A stretch of 64,000 nucleotides of DNA from RPQJ01 sp963746325 (GCA_963746325.1 CAVVBC010000004.1:32386-96385), one strand, 5' to 3'. Shown: positions 35,158 through 46,503, numbered from the stretch's first letter. Notes: generated by a model not told the origin, from the sequence alone. Numbers and translations: made by a program.

Positions 35158-36160
35158 TTGTCCCGCCTGAACCCAGTCGCTGCAATCGTTCCTCGTCTTG
35201 CGCCGGCCATCGGCCTGGTGCTGGTGGCGCTGCTGCTAGGCGCCGTGTTCACGCTGTCGCTGCCCGACGACAAGCTCTGGCAACGGGTCATGGAGGATGC
35301 CGGGCACGGGCCCGTGTTCGCCGGACTCGCGCTCGTGTTGCTGTTACTGCGGGCGCCACCGGCTGGACTCCCGCTCAGGCCGTTCGGTCAATATCGTGCC
35401 GTGTTCCTGCTGCTGGTCGCGGCTCGGCATCGTCACCGAGCTGCTGCAACTGGCGTTGCCCAGTCGCAATGTTTCCGCGGCAGATGTCATGCACGATGCG
35501 GCCGGCGCCGCACTCGGGCTGGCGCTGGCATGGCTCATTGAGCGCCACTTGGCGCGACGACGGGGACTCGCCGTCGGCGCCGCGCACGCTCCGGTTGCCG
35601 TTGCCGTCGCGCTGGGCGCTTTCGTGCTGCTCGCGTGGCAGCCGCTGCAAAGTGCCCGCGCCTATGCCGCCCGCGCGGCAGCCTGGCCCTCACTCCTGCC
35701 CTTGCGTGCGGAGGCGGCGGCGGCGTTCACGCGAGTGCACAGTGCGACCATGAGTCGTGCGCCGCTGCCCGCGGCCTATGCCCGTCCCGGCGAGGACGAC
35801 TCACTGCGGATCAGTTTCGACGCCGGCGCCCACCCCGGCCTGCAGCTGCTGGAGCCGCCTGCCGACTGGAGCGGATTCGAGCAAATCGTCCTTGATGTGA
35901 CCAATCCGGCGCCGCGGCCCGTGTCGCTCGTGCTCCGGGTCCTCGACGCGACCCATGACTGGACGCATGCAGACCGCTTCAACCAGGTGCTGCCGCTGCC
36001 GGCGCGGACGCGCACCGTGGTGCGGATCTCGCTCGAGGCCGTCGCCGCGTCGCCGCGCGGACGGCGCATGGACATGGCCGCAATTGCCAACGTGATGCTG
36101 TTCACCCGTCGACAGGTGGAGAATGGCGAGCTGTACGTCACCCGGGTCTGGCTGGAGTGA
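35158..36160 (+). pseudogene. VanZ-like membrane protein with C-terminal beta-rich domain, frameshifted
   Basis: About 333 residues if joined. The N-terminal part has VanZ-type membrane helices, with the conserved GHGPVFAGLALVLLLL and, after the shift, RLGIVTELLQ and SAADVMHDAAGAALGLALAW. Then follows a predicted extracytoplasmic segment (from about residue 200: LRISFDAGAHPGLQLLEPP to ELYVTRVWLE) that looks like a beta-sandwich carbohydrate-binding module. The frame breaks near 35420; removing one G in GTCGCGGCTCGG restores it. The start is TTG 35158 with GGGAG upstream. VanZ proteins are membrane proteins of uncertain function. It is the last gene before the tRNA-Leu. Confidence 0.7.
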
Positions 36161-36230
36161 CGAACAGGCGGACTGCAGGATTCGTGCCGGAGCCGCGTGC
36201 AGCGGCCCGCACGGCCTGCGGGCGGTGCGC

Positions 36231-36315
36231 TGGTGCCTGGGACAGGGGTCGAACCTGCACGCCTTGCGGCGCCGGGACCTAAACCCGGTGCGTCTGCCAA
36301 TTCCGCCACCCAGGC
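36231..36315 (-). tRNA. tRNA-Leu (anticodon TAG)
   Basis: Read on the minus strand: acceptor GCCTGGG pairs with CCCAGGC, the 3' CCA is encoded, and the variable arm is long, as in leucine tRNAs. The anticodon stem CCGGG/CCCGG encloses TTTAGGT, giving TAG. Confidence 0.95.
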
Positions 36316-36364
36316 GGGCACGGGCGCGAAGTATAAGGACAGCCGGGGTCACGCGCCCGGCCAC

Positions 36365-37060
36365 CTAACTCGTGCCTCCCAACCCGGGCCACGGCGTCAT
36401 CACCACGACGCGCCACAGCAGCGTGTTGAATGCCGTCGGCGTGACCAGCACGCGCCCATCGGCCAGGTTCGTCGCGGCAAGCGAACGGTGGACCACGCCA
36501 GTCACGTGCGACTGCGCGGCCATCGACCACGCCAGGTAGGCGGTGCTCGCGACGATGCCGGCGGCGTTCCACCGCAGTGCCCGGTCCGGGTTCCGTCGCC
36601 GCAGGTACACGAACCCGAGCACGCCGACGAGCAGCGGCACGGTGTACAGCGGGTCGATGATGAATATGCTGCCGAGACCGACCGGGAAATCCGAGAAGGG
36701 CAGCAGCAGTTGCGTGCCGTAGATCGTGAAGGCATCGAGCAGCGCGTGCGTGACGAGTGCCAGCCATGCCAGCAGCCACCAGTCGCGAAACCGGATGCCC
36801 CGTGCCTGGTCAGTGGCGCGATGCAGCCGCCAGGCCAGCCATGCCAGGGCCGGAGACACCAGCGTCAACCAGAAGAGCGCGTGACTCTCGGCCCGGTGAA
36901 AGGTGAAATCCCGCACCGGGTCGCCGAAGGGCAGGAGGACATCGAGGTCGGGCAGGGTGGCAATTGCAGCCCCCCACAGGGCGGCCCGCGGCCCGGCCTT
37001 GCGGCCGAGCGTCGCGGTGCCCACGGCGGCGCCGAGCGCCATCTGCGTCAGGGAATCCAT
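36365..37060 (-). CDS. Metal-dependent membrane hydrolase (YdjM/DUF457 family), 3'-truncated
   Basis: 231 residues from ATG 37060 (MDSLTQMALGAAVG). The family blocks are present: LPDLDVLLP, FHRAESHALFW with the metal-binding His, THALLDAFTIYGTQL and GSIFIIDPLYTVPLL, plus four or five membrane helices. Homologues of this type that I know continue past AFNTLLWRVVVM for about a hundred residues; here the chain ends in a divergent TPWPGLGGTS. The stop lies 50 bases from the tRNA-Leu. No continuation is visible in other frames, so the 3' end seems deleted rather than shifted. The gene lies antisense between two tRNA-Leu genes; a purine-rich repeat lies directly before its start. Confidence 0.8.
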   Translation of the reverse strand: MDSLTQMALGAAVGTATLGRKAGPRAALWGAAIATLPDLDVLLPFGDPVRDFTFHRAESHALFWLTLVSPALAWLAWRLHRATDQARGIRFRDWWLLAWLALVTHALLDAFTIYGTQLLLPFSDFPVGLGSIFIIDPLYTVPLLVGVLGFVYLRRRNPDRALRWNAAGIVASTAYLAWSMAAQSHVTGVVHRSLAATNLADGRVLVTPTAFNTLLWRVVVMTPWPGLGGTS

Positions 37061-37130
37061 GGAGGAAGGGGAGGAAGGGCAGGAAGGGGAGGAAGGGGAG
37101 GAAGGGGAGGAAGGGGAGGAAGCGGACAAG
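37061..37130. repeat. Tandem 9-base purine repeat (GAGGAAGGG)n
   Basis: About seven imperfect copies of GAGGAAGGG or its variant GCAGGAAGG. It abuts the start codon of the hydrolase, so the mRNA leader there is pyrimidine-rich and has no Shine-Dalgarno sequence. Confidence 0.9.
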
Positions 37131-37239
37131 ATAGACAAAAATTGAGAGCCGAAGTGCGGATGATTCGGCTTCCGACGAATCCCTGGCCCGAACCCCTTGC
37201 TCACGGTCAGATAGAATTGGAGGGGTCGGGGTCGTACCT

Positions 37240-37325
37240 GCGAAAGTGGCGGAATTGGTAGACGCACTGGATTTAGGTTCCAGCGGGTAACCCCCGTGAG
37301 GGTTCGAGTCCCTCCTTTCGCACCA
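37240..37325 (+). tRNA. tRNA-Leu (anticodon TAG)
   Basis: Acceptor GCGAAAG/CTTTCGC, encoded CCA, long variable arm. The anticodon stem CTGGA/TCCAG encloses TTTAGGT, giving TAG, the same anticodon as the gene on the other strand at 36231. It is just upstream of tig, as in Xanthomonadales. Confidence 0.96.
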
Positions 37326-37412
37326 CGCCCTTCCGGGCCTTCCTTCTCCGTGGCAGAATAACCGGCTTTTCCGGGCACCGGCCCGGGCGCCAGAAGCCCC
37401 CTTTGAGGATCG

Positions 37413-38717
37413 ATGACCCCTATGCAAGTCAGCGTGCAGTCGACCGGCAGCCTCGAGCGCCGTATGGAAGTGAGCGTGCCGAAGGAGCAGATCCAGCAGG
37501 CAATCGACGAGCGCCTGCAGCGCGTCAGCCGCACGGCCAAGCTCAAGGGCTTCCGGCCCGGCAAGGCACCGATCAAGATCATCCGCCAGCAGTTCGGCGA
37601 CCAGGTGCGGCAGGAAGTCCTGTCCGACCTCATGCAGCAGAGCTTCAGCCGCGCCGTGGCCGAGGCCAAGCTCACGCCCGCCGCAGGCCCGCGCATCGAG
37701 CCGATCACCAGCGGACCGGATGAAGACCTGAAGTACCGCGCGGTGTTCGAGGTGTTCCCCGAGATCACCCTCAACGGCATCGCCGGGCTCGCAGTGACCC
37801 GTCCGGTGGCGGAAGTCGCCGAGTCGGACATCGAGGCGATGGTCCAGAACCTGCGCGAGCAGCGCCCGAGCTTCAACGAGGTCGAGCGCGAAAGCCGCGA
37901 AGGCGACCGCGTGACGATGGATTTCGAAGGGCTGCTCGACGGCGCGGGCTTCGAGGGCAGCAAGGGCGACGACGTCGCCGTGATCCTCGGCGCGGGCCGC
38001 ATGCTCAAGGACTTCGAGCAGGGCATCCTCGGCACCCGGGCCGGCGAGCACAAGCAGATCGAGGTGGGGTATCCCGCCGAGTACCACAACAAGGACCTCG
38101 CCGGGAAGACCGCCTCGTTCTCGGTGCACGTGAAGAAGGTCGAGGAAAAGCTCCTGCCGCCGCTCGACGACGCGTTCTGTCGCGAATACGGCGTGACCGA
38201 GGGCGGCCTCGAGCAGCTGCTGGCCGAGGTGGCGGACAACATGCGCCGCGAACTGAGCGACAACGTGCGCTCGCGCCTGAAGCAGCAGGTGTTCGACCGC
38301 TTCCTCGAGGCGAACCCGGTCGACGTCCCCAACGCGCTGGTCGAACAGCAGGTGCGGGACATGCAGCTCGACACCGCGCGCCGCATGGGCGCCAAGGAAG
38401 CCTCGCAGATCCCGCCGGCCGAACCGTTCGTCGAGCCCGCGCGGCGCCGCGTCGCGCTCGGCATGCTCGTGAACGAGCTGGTCAAGACGCAGGGCATCAA
38501 GGTCGACCGCGCGCGCGTCGAGGCGCGCCTCGGTGAGCTGGCGGCGACTTATCCCGATCCGGATGCGATCCTCGGCGCGTACCGCCAGAACCCTGATGCA
38601 ATGCGCCAGGTCGAGGGCATGGTGCTGGAAGACCAGGTCGTGGACTTCCTGCTGGAGAAGGCGGCGGTCACCGACCAGCCGACCACGTTCAAGGAACTGA
38701 TGAACTTCGGAGCGTGA
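37413..38717 (+). CDS. tig: Trigger factor
   Basis: 434 residues. The ribosome-binding signature is GFRPGKAP (near residues 46-53), followed by the FKBP-like peptidyl-prolyl isomerase domain (GDRVTMDFEGLLDGAGFEG) and the long C-terminal helical arms. It binds nascent chains at the ribosome exit and assists folding. ATG 37413 has GAGG upstream; a second ATG three codons on (MQVSVQ) matches the usual family start. Its stop overlaps the clpP start (GTGA). Confidence 0.97.
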   Translation: MTPMQVSVQSTGSLERRMEVSVPKEQIQQAIDERLQRVSRTAKLKGFRPGKAPIKIIRQQFGDQVRQEVLSDLMQQSFSRAVAEAKLTPAAGPRIEPITSGPDEDLKYRAVFEVFPEITLNGIAGLAVTRPVAEVAESDIEAMVQNLREQRPSFNEVERESREGDRVTMDFEGLLDGAGFEGSKGDDVAVILGAGRMLKDFEQGILGTRAGEHKQIEVGYPAEYHNKDLAGKTASFSVHVKKVEEKLLPPLDDAFCREYGVTEGGLEQLLAEVADNMRRELSDNVRSRLKQQVFDRFLEANPVDVPNALVEQQVRDMQLDTARRMGAKEASQIPPAEPFVEPARRRVALGMLVNELVKTQGIKVDRARVEARLGELAATYPDPDAILGAYRQNPDAMRQVEGMVLEDQVVDFLLEKAAVTDQPTTFKELMNFGA

Positions 38718-39355
38718 GCCAAATGTCCATGATCGAACCCACCGCATTGAATCTCGTGCCGATGGTCGTCGAACAGACGGCCCGCGGCGAGCGTGCCTAC
38801 GACATCTACTCGCGCCTGCTGAAGGAGCGGGTGATCTTCCTGGTCGGTCCGGTCGAGGACTACATGGCCAACCTGGTCGTGGCGCAATTGCTGTACCTCG
38901 AATCCGAGAATCCCGAAAAAGACATCGCGATCTACATCAACTCGCCGGGCGGTTCGGTCAGCGCCGGGCTCGCGATCTACGACACGATGCAGTTCATCAA
39001 GCCGGCTGTGAGCACCATCTGCGTGGGCCAGGCGGCCAGCATGGGTGCGGTGCTGCTCGCCGGCGGCGCGAAGGGCAAGCGCTTCTGCCTGCCGCATTCG
39101 CGCGTGATGATCCACCAGCCCCTGGGCGGCTTCCAGGGCCAGGCGACCGACATCGAGATCCACGCGCGCGAGATCCTCGATGCCCGGCACCGGCTGAACT
39201 CGATCCTGGCCAAGCACACCGGCCAGACCATCGACCGGATCAAGGCCGACACGGATCGCGACAATTTCATGACCGGCGAGCAGGCAACCGCTTACGGCCT
39301 GATCGACGCGGTGCTGCAGCAGCGAGGCGAAGCGGGCACGGCGACGCGCACGTGA
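38714..39355 (+). CDS. clpP: ATP-dependent Clp protease proteolytic subunit
   Basis: 213 residues with the complete catalytic triad: Ser109 in GQAASMGA, His134 in RVMIHQP and Asp183 in DTDRDNFM. Forms the tetradecameric protease barrel used by ClpX, which is encoded next. GTG 38714 overlaps the tig stop; ATG at 38723 or 38729 is an alternative start that removes only a few residues. A short propeptide like that of E. coli ClpP is likely cleaved. Confidence 0.97.
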   Translation: MSQMSMIEPTALNLVPMVVEQTARGERAYDIYSRLLKERVIFLVGPVEDYMANLVVAQLLYLESENPEKDIAIYINSPGGSVSAGLAIYDTMQFIKPAVSTICVGQAASMGAVLLAGGAKGKRFCLPHSRVMIHQPLGGFQGQATDIEIHAREILDARHRLNSILAKHTGQTIDRIKADTDRDNFMTGEQATAYGLIDAVLQQRGEAGTATRT

Positions 39356-39472
39356 GGGCTCGTGCAGTGACTCTTAAGTCACTGTAGCGACTGACATTTT
39401 GGCTAGCAGGGGGCTTTGATGGTATAAGCCATCAAGGCCGATTCAGGCCTCCGGACCACGGGTTCTAGGTAC
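39356..39472. promoter_or_regulatory. clpP-clpX spacer with two hairpins
   Basis: A 117-base gap with two inverted repeats: CAGTGACT-CTTA-AGTCACTG at 39365-39384 and TTGATGG-TATAAG-CCATCAA at 39416-39435. The first lacks a T-run, so it is not a classic terminator. They may attenuate transcription or protect mRNA ends between clpP and clpX. Confidence 0.45.
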
Positions 39473-40777
39473 ATGGCGGAAGATCGCTCCAAGCACGACG
39501 ACGGCAAGCTGCTGTACTGCTCTTTCTGCGGCAAGAGCCAGCACGAAGTTCGCAAGCTGATCGCCGGACCGTCGGTGTTCGTCTGCGACGAATGCGTCGA
39601 GCTCTGCAATGACATCATTCGCGAGGAACTCGAGGAAAAAGCCGAGAAAACCCGCGAGAAGCTGCCGAAGCCGCAGGAAATCAAGAAAGTCCTCGACGAG
39701 TACGTCATTGGCCAGGAGCGGGCCAAGAAAGTGCTGTCCGTCGCGGTCTACAACCACTACAAGCGCTTGCAGAACAAGACGGGCGAGCGCACTCGCGACG
39801 ACATCGAGCTCGCCAAGAGCAACATCCTGCTGATCGGCCCGACGGGCTCCGGCAAGACCCTGCTGGCCGAGACGCTCGCGCGCCTGCTGAACGTGCCGTT
39901 CACGATCGCCGACGCCACCACGCTCACCGAAGCGGGCTACGTGGGCGAGGACGTCGAGAACATCATCCAGAAGCTGCTGCAGAAGTGCGACTACGACGTC
40001 GAGAAGGCGCAGACCGGCATCGTCTACATCGACGAAATCGACAAGATCTCGCGCAAGAGCGACAACCCGTCCATCACGCGTGACGTCTCGGGCGAAGGCG
40101 TGCAGCAGGCGTTGCTCAAGCTGATCGAGGGCACGATCGCCTCGGTGCCGCCGCAGGGCGGTCGCAAGCACCCGCAGCAGGAATTCCTGCAGGTCGATAC
40201 GGGCAACATCCTGTTCATCTGCGGCGGTGCGTTCTCCGGTCTCGAAAAGATCATCATGAACCGCACCCACAAGGGCGGTATCGGCTTCCAGGCGGAAGTC
40301 CGCGAGCAGAGCGCGCGCCAGCACGGCAGCGACCTGTTCCACGACGTGGAGCCCGAGGACCTGATCAAGTTCGGCCTGATCCCGGAGTTCGTCGGCCGCC
40401 TGCCGGTGGTCGCGACGCTCGACGAGCTCGACGAGGCTGCGTTGATGCAGATCCTCACGGACCCGAAGAACGCCCTGACCAAGCAGTACCGCAAGCTGTT
40501 CGACATGGAAGGCGTCGACCTCGAGTTCCGCGAGGAATCGCTGCGCGCGGTTTCGCGCAAGGCGATGCAGCGCAAGACGGGCGCGCGTGGCCTGCGCACG
40601 ATCCTGGAGAACGTGCTGCTCGACATCATGTACGACCTGCCGAGCATGCGGAACGTGCAGAAAGTCGTGATCGACGAAGACGTCATCCAGGGTGAGAGCA
40701 AGCCCTACCTGGTCTACGGCCAGGACGAATCGCGCCTCGCTGCGGTCGAGGAGCGACGCACGGGCTCGGATCACTAG
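39473..40777 (+). CDS. clpX: ATP-dependent Clp protease ATP-binding subunit ClpX
   Basis: 434 residues. The N-terminal zinc-binding domain has Cys16, Cys19, Cys38 and Cys41. The AAA+ domain has Walker A GPTGSGKT (122-129), Walker B region IVYIDEIDKI, and GFGL-type pore and sensor segments; the ClpP-contacting region follows ICGGAFSGLEKII. It unfolds tagged proteins and feeds them to ClpP. Start ATG 39473 has only a weak ribosome site. Confidence 0.97.
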   Translation: MAEDRSKHDDGKLLYCSFCGKSQHEVRKLIAGPSVFVCDECVELCNDIIREELEEKAEKTREKLPKPQEIKKVLDEYVIGQERAKKVLSVAVYNHYKRLQNKTGERTRDDIELAKSNILLIGPTGSGKTLLAETLARLLNVPFTIADATTLTEAGYVGEDVENIIQKLLQKCDYDVEKAQTGIVYIDEIDKISRKSDNPSITRDVSGEGVQQALLKLIEGTIASVPPQGGRKHPQQEFLQVDTGNILFICGGAFSGLEKIIMNRTHKGGIGFQAEVREQSARQHGSDLFHDVEPEDLIKFGLIPEFVGRLPVVATLDELDEAALMQILTDPKNALTKQYRKLFDMEGVDLEFREESLRAVSRKAMQRKTGARGLRTILENVLLDIMYDLPSMRNVQKVVIDEDVIQGESKPYLVYGQDESRLAAVEERRTGSDH

Positions 40778-41050
40778 GAAGGGGTTGGGGGATAGGGGTT
40801 AGTCGAGCCGGCCCCGCGAGGCCGTCGATACGTGTCCCTGTCCGGACGTTCCGAGCCGTTTAATCAAGTGGCGCAGTCCCGAACCCCCTCCCGCTTGAGC
40901 GGGAAAGGGGACAGAACGGTTGATTCCGCAGATTCCGCCCCAAATCTCCCCCGCACGCCGCAAGGCCGAGCTACTATTTTCCCCTGTATTCCCCCCGCCT
41001 TCTGTCGCTGACGCGACAGGAGGAGCCAGACGGTCCGGAGACCCCTGCAC
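40778..41050. repeat. clpX-lon spacer with repeat fragments and a leader hairpin
   Basis: No gene is visible in these 273 bases. The left part (40780-40805) is a GGGGTTNGGGGATAGGGGTTAG tract like one arm of the elements at 51206 and 52500. At 40884-40910 is a palindrome CCCCTCCCGC/GCGGGAAAGGGG related to the one inside wzi. Close to lon, 41002-41019 forms CTGTCGC-TGAC-GCGACAG, immediately before AGGAGG. A lon promoter must lie here, but I cannot place a heat-shock type consensus. Confidence 0.55.
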
Positions 41051-43507
<2,457 letters not shown>

Positions 43508-43531
43508 ACGAATTACGAGGAACACACACCG

Positions 43532-43804
43532 ATGAACAAGAATGACCTGATCGATGCCGTCGCCGAGCGCACGTCGCTCGCTAAATCCGATGCTGCACGC
43601 GCCGTCGAGGCCGTGCTGGGCGCCATCACCGACTCGCTGCAGAAGGGCGACGCAGTCGCGCTGTCGGGCTTCGGTACGTTCGCCACCAAGGAGCGCGCTG
43701 CCCGCACCGGCCGCAACCCGCGTACGGGCGAGGCAATCCAGATTGCCGCCAGCAAGGTTCCGGGCTTCAAGGCTGGCAAAGGCCTGAAGGATGCCGTAAG
43801 CTAA
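43532..43804 (+). CDS. hupB: DNA-binding protein HU
   Basis: 90 residues, the normal HU size. The sequence NKNDLIDAVAERTSLAKSDAARAV, the GFGTF turn and the arm RTGRNPRTGEAIQI are diagnostic, with KVPGFKAGKGLKDAV at the end. A nucleoid protein that bends DNA as a dimer. It follows lon by 24 bases with a CGAGGAA ribosome site. Confidence 0.96.
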   Translation: MNKNDLIDAVAERTSLAKSDAARAVEAVLGAITDSLQKGDAVALSGFGTFATKERAARTGRNPRTGEAIQIAASKVPGFKAGKGLKDAVS

Positions 43805-43823
43805 CGGGCTACCAGTTGAGAGC

Positions 43824-43899
43824 GGGTGCTTAGCTCAGCTGGTAGAGCGGCGCCTTTACACGGCGTAGGTCGGGGGTTCGATCCCCTCAGCACCCACCA
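43824..43899 (+). tRNA. tRNA-Val (anticodon TAC)
   Basis: Acceptor GGGTGCT/AGCACCC with encoded CCA. The anticodon stem GCGCC/GGCGT encloses TTTACAC, giving TAC. Complete D-arm (TAGCTCAGCTGGTAGAGC) and T-arm (GGTTCGATCC). Confidence 0.96.
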
Positions 43900-43907
43900 G
43901 ACAACGC

Positions 43908-43984
43908 GGAGTGGTAGTTCAGTTGGTTAGAATACCGGCCTGTCACGCCGGGGGTCGCGGGTTCGAGTCCCGTCCACTCCGCCA
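43908..43984 (+). tRNA. tRNA-Asp (anticodon GTC)
   Basis: Acceptor GGAGTGG/CCACTCC with G73 and encoded CCA; anticodon loop CTGTCAC gives GTC. Eight bases after the tRNA-Val, so probably one transcript. Confidence 0.96.
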
Positions 43985-43999
43985 GCTTCTGGTCTAGGC

Positions 44000-44023
44000 A
44001 AAAGCCCGCTTGCGCGGGCTTTT
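44000..44023 (+). terminator. Rho-independent terminator after the tRNA pair
   Basis: AAAAGCCCGC-TTGC-GCGGGCTTTT: a ten-base stem followed by T-rich sequence. A second, longer inverted repeat (CCTGCAACA 44035 with TGTTGCAGG 44065) follows and repeats the GGGCTTTTG motif. Confidence 0.9.
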
Positions 44024-44119
44024 GTATTTCAAGACCTGCAACAGGCCGTTCGCACGGGCTTTTGTGTTGCAGGGTAAGCCTCTACTATCCCCACCCCCTA
44101 ACCGCAGATTCTTCAACCC

Positions 44120-46036
44120 ATGCTGCAGCGAATTCGCGACCGGACTTCAGGCTGGTTTGCCGCCGTCTTCCTCGGTGCCATTGCCGTCGTCTTCATCTTC
44201 TGGGGCATCCAGTTCGAGTCGGCCGTTACCTCGGCCGCGGCCACCGTCAACGGCCAGGACATTCCGGCCGAGACTGTCCGCCAGGCCTGGCAGGATCGCC
44301 AGTCCGAGCTGCAGCAGCAGACGCGCGACGTGCTGTCACCCGAACTGGTGCAGTCCGAGCAGGCGCGCCTGGTCGACGATTTCATCGCCCGCGAACTGCT
44401 GGTGCAGCGCGCCCACGAAAGCGGCTACCGCGTCAGCGACCGCGAGCTGGCGGAGACGCTCACGCAGATCCCCGCGCTGCAGGTCGACGGCCAGTTCTCG
44501 CGCGACCGCTATGCCGCGCTGCTGCGCCAGCAGGGTCGCACCGAGCCGCAGTTCGAGCAGGAGTTCCGCCGCGACCTCGAGACGGCCCAGCTGCGCAACG
44601 CGATTGCGTTGTCTTCGTTCGTGACCCCGTCCGAGCTGCGTCGCCGGGTCGAACTGCAGGGCGAAACCCGCGACGTCGCCTATGCCGTGGTGCCCGCTGC
44701 CGCCTTCGCTGCCCAGGCGCAGCCGAGTGCGGACGAGGTCGCCGCCTATTACGCCAAGAACAAGTCGCAGTTCCTGTCGCAGGAAACCGTGGCGCTGCAG
44801 TACCTGAAGCTCGACCTGGCGGACATCGCCGCCGGCGTGCAGGTCACCGACGAGGCGCTGCGCAAGTACTACGACGACACGGCCGCCGAACGCAATGCGG
44901 TGCCCGAGCGCCGCAAGGCCGCGCACATCCTGATCGAGGCGGGCGCCGACGACGCCGCGGCGAAGAAAAAGGCCGAGTCGATCCTGGCGCGCGCCAGGGC
45001 CGGCGAGGATTTCGCCAAGCTCGCGCGTGAGAACTCGGACGACCTCGGCTCGAAGAGCGCGGGGGGCGACCTCGGCTGGGCGCCGAAGGAAGCCTACGTC
45101 AAGGAATTCTCCGACGCGCTGTTCGCCATGAACAAGGGCGACATCAGCAATCTCGTCAAGACGCAGTTCGGCTACCACGTCATCCGGCTCGAGGACGTCG
45201 AGGCCCCGCACGTGCCCAGCTTCGAGGAAATCCGCGCAGAGCTCGAACCGCAGTTCCGCCGCGACCAGGCGCAGACACAGTTCTACGAGAAGTCGCAGCA
45301 ACTGGCCGACGAGTCCTTTGCCTCGCTCAGCGAGCTCGACAGCGTCGCCAAGAAGCTCGGCCTGACCGTGCAGACGGTCGCAGGCTTCACGCGGCAGGGC
45401 GGCGGCGCGCTCGGCAACGACCGCAAGCTCATCGACGCTGCCTTCTCCAGCGAAGTCCTGCAGGAGCGCCAGAACAGCCCGCCGGTGGCAATCGGCGAAG
45501 AGAGCGTCGTCGTGCTGCGCGTAACCGATCACAAGCCGCCGCAGCAGCAGACGCTGGAGCAGGTGCAGGACCAGATCACTGCACGGCTCTCCCAGGAGAA
45601 GGCGCGTGCGGCGGCGACCGCGGCCGCCCAGGCGCTTGCCAAGCGCGTTGCAGCGGGCGAGCCCCTGCCTGCCGCCGCGGCCTCGGTGGGCGCCACGGCA
45701 TTCGCCTCCCAGTCCGTGATGCGGCAGGGCCCGACCGCGCCGGGTGCTGCACCGATGGTGCCTGAGCTGCTCAAGGCGGCGTTCCAGGCGCCGCGTCCGG
45801 CCGCCGCCAGCGCCCAGGTCGGCACGAACGTCGCGACGCTCGCCAGCGGCGACTCGGCCGTGGTGGTCGTGTCCGCCGTGAGGCCGGGAACGCCGGAAGT
45901 GTTCGGTGGCAACCTGGCCGAACAGGCTCAGGAGCTGTCGCGACAGTTGTCCGGCAGCGAGTTCGACGCCTACCTGACGCAGCTGCGCCAGACGGCGAAG
46001 ATCAAGCGCAACGACAAGCTGTTTGCGACGGAATAG
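44120..46036 (+). CDS. ppiD: Periplasmic folding chaperone / peptidyl-prolyl isomerase PpiD
   Basis: 638 residues. One N-terminal membrane anchor (FAAVFLGAIAVVFIFWGI) is followed by a SurA-like N-terminal chaperone domain (VNGQDIPAETVRQAW), a parvulin domain (RKAAHILIEAG to GYHVIRLEDVEAP) and a C-terminal helical region. It helps fold outer-membrane and periplasmic proteins from the inner membrane. Its position after lon, hupB and the tRNAs is conserved. The stop is followed directly by a purine repeat. Confidence 0.95.
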   Translation: MLQRIRDRTSGWFAAVFLGAIAVVFIFWGIQFESAVTSAAATVNGQDIPAETVRQAWQDRQSELQQQTRDVLSPELVQSEQARLVDDFIARELLVQRAHESGYRVSDRELAETLTQIPALQVDGQFSRDRYAALLRQQGRTEPQFEQEFRRDLETAQLRNAIALSSFVTPSELRRRVELQGETRDVAYAVVPAAAFAAQAQPSADEVAAYYAKNKSQFLSQETVALQYLKLDLADIAAGVQVTDEALRKYYDDTAAERNAVPERRKAAHILIEAGADDAAAKKKAESILARARAGEDFAKLARENSDDLGSKSAGGDLGWAPKEAYVKEFSDALFAMNKGDISNLVKTQFGYHVIRLEDVEAPHVPSFEEIRAELEPQFRRDQAQTQFYEKSQQLADESFASLSELDSVAKKLGLTVQTVAGFTRQGGGALGNDRKLIDAAFSSEVLQERQNSPPVAIGEESVVVLRVTDHKPPQQQTLEQVQDQITARLSQEKARAAATAAAQALAKRVAAGEPLPAAAASVGATAFASQSVMRQGPTAPGAAPMVPELLKAAFQAPRPAAASAQVGTNVATLASGDSAVVVVSAVRPGTPEVFGGNLAEQAQELSRQLSGSEFDAYLTQLRQTAKIKRNDKLFATE

Positions 46037-46040
46037 GCGG

Positions 46041-46120
46041 CAGGAAGGACAGGAAGGACAGGAAGGACAGGAAGGACAGGAAGGGCAGGAAGGACAGGAA
46101 GGGCAGGAAGGGCAGGAAGT
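46041..46120. repeat. Tandem 9-base repeat (AGGAAGGAC)n, left side of four-helix gene
   Basis: About eight and a half copies of AGGAAGGAC or AGGAAGGGC in direct array. The reverse complement of the same unit lies at 46609-46652 on the other side of the four-helix-bundle gene. Confidence 0.92.
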
Positions 46121-46126
46121 GTGGCG

Positions 46127-46503
46127 CTATCGGCGACGATTCAGTCCTGCGACTACTGCATTGAGAATCCGTCCGACCTCATCGATTCGGCCCTGAAGGT
46201 CGGTTGCCTCACTGTCCGGGAGGTAGCCGACTCGTTGCGCTAGCAGCAGTTGCGTTTCCAGCTCGGCCATCGAGCCTCGCGCGACATGCAGAAAATAGAC
46301 GTACTCCTTCACGGATCCTCGCGCATATCCCTCGGCGATGTTGGAAGGTATCGATGTGGCTGCACGACGCAACTGCGCAGCGAGGCCGATAGGTCTCTGA
46401 TCGCGGCATGCTGCTGCACGCATGATGGGCAAGGCACGGCGAGGTCCAACGCTTTCTGCCAGAGAATCAGGTCTTTGTGACTTAGCCTGGACAACTGCTC
46501 CAT
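46127..46503 (-). pseudogene. Four-helix-bundle protein (23S rRNA intervening-sequence / avd-like), frameshifted
   Basis: About 126 residues if joined. The N-terminus MEQLSRLSHKDLILWQKALDLAV is in one frame, and GLAAQLRRAATSIPSNIAEGYARG, the family signature, with ARGSMAELETQLLLAQRVGYL, is in the next. Adding one G in GCCGTGCC near 46440 rejoins them as LAVALPIM. The family forms pentameric helical bundles; members occur in rRNA intervening sequences and as accessory proteins of diversity-generating retroelements, but no reverse transcriptase is seen here. The gene is bracketed by inverted 9-base repeats and interrupts the ppiD-fabI order, so it looks inserted. Confidence 0.82.

Noticed and set aside
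36810..38747. Minus-strand frames running through trigger factor
   Set aside because: They are antisense to tig. The hydrolase frame truly begins at 37060; everything upstream is shadow sequence across a tRNA gene.
41002..41019. RNA thermometer before lon
   Set aside because: A short stem precedes AGGAGG, but it does not sequester the start codon region and no conserved thermometer motif is visible.
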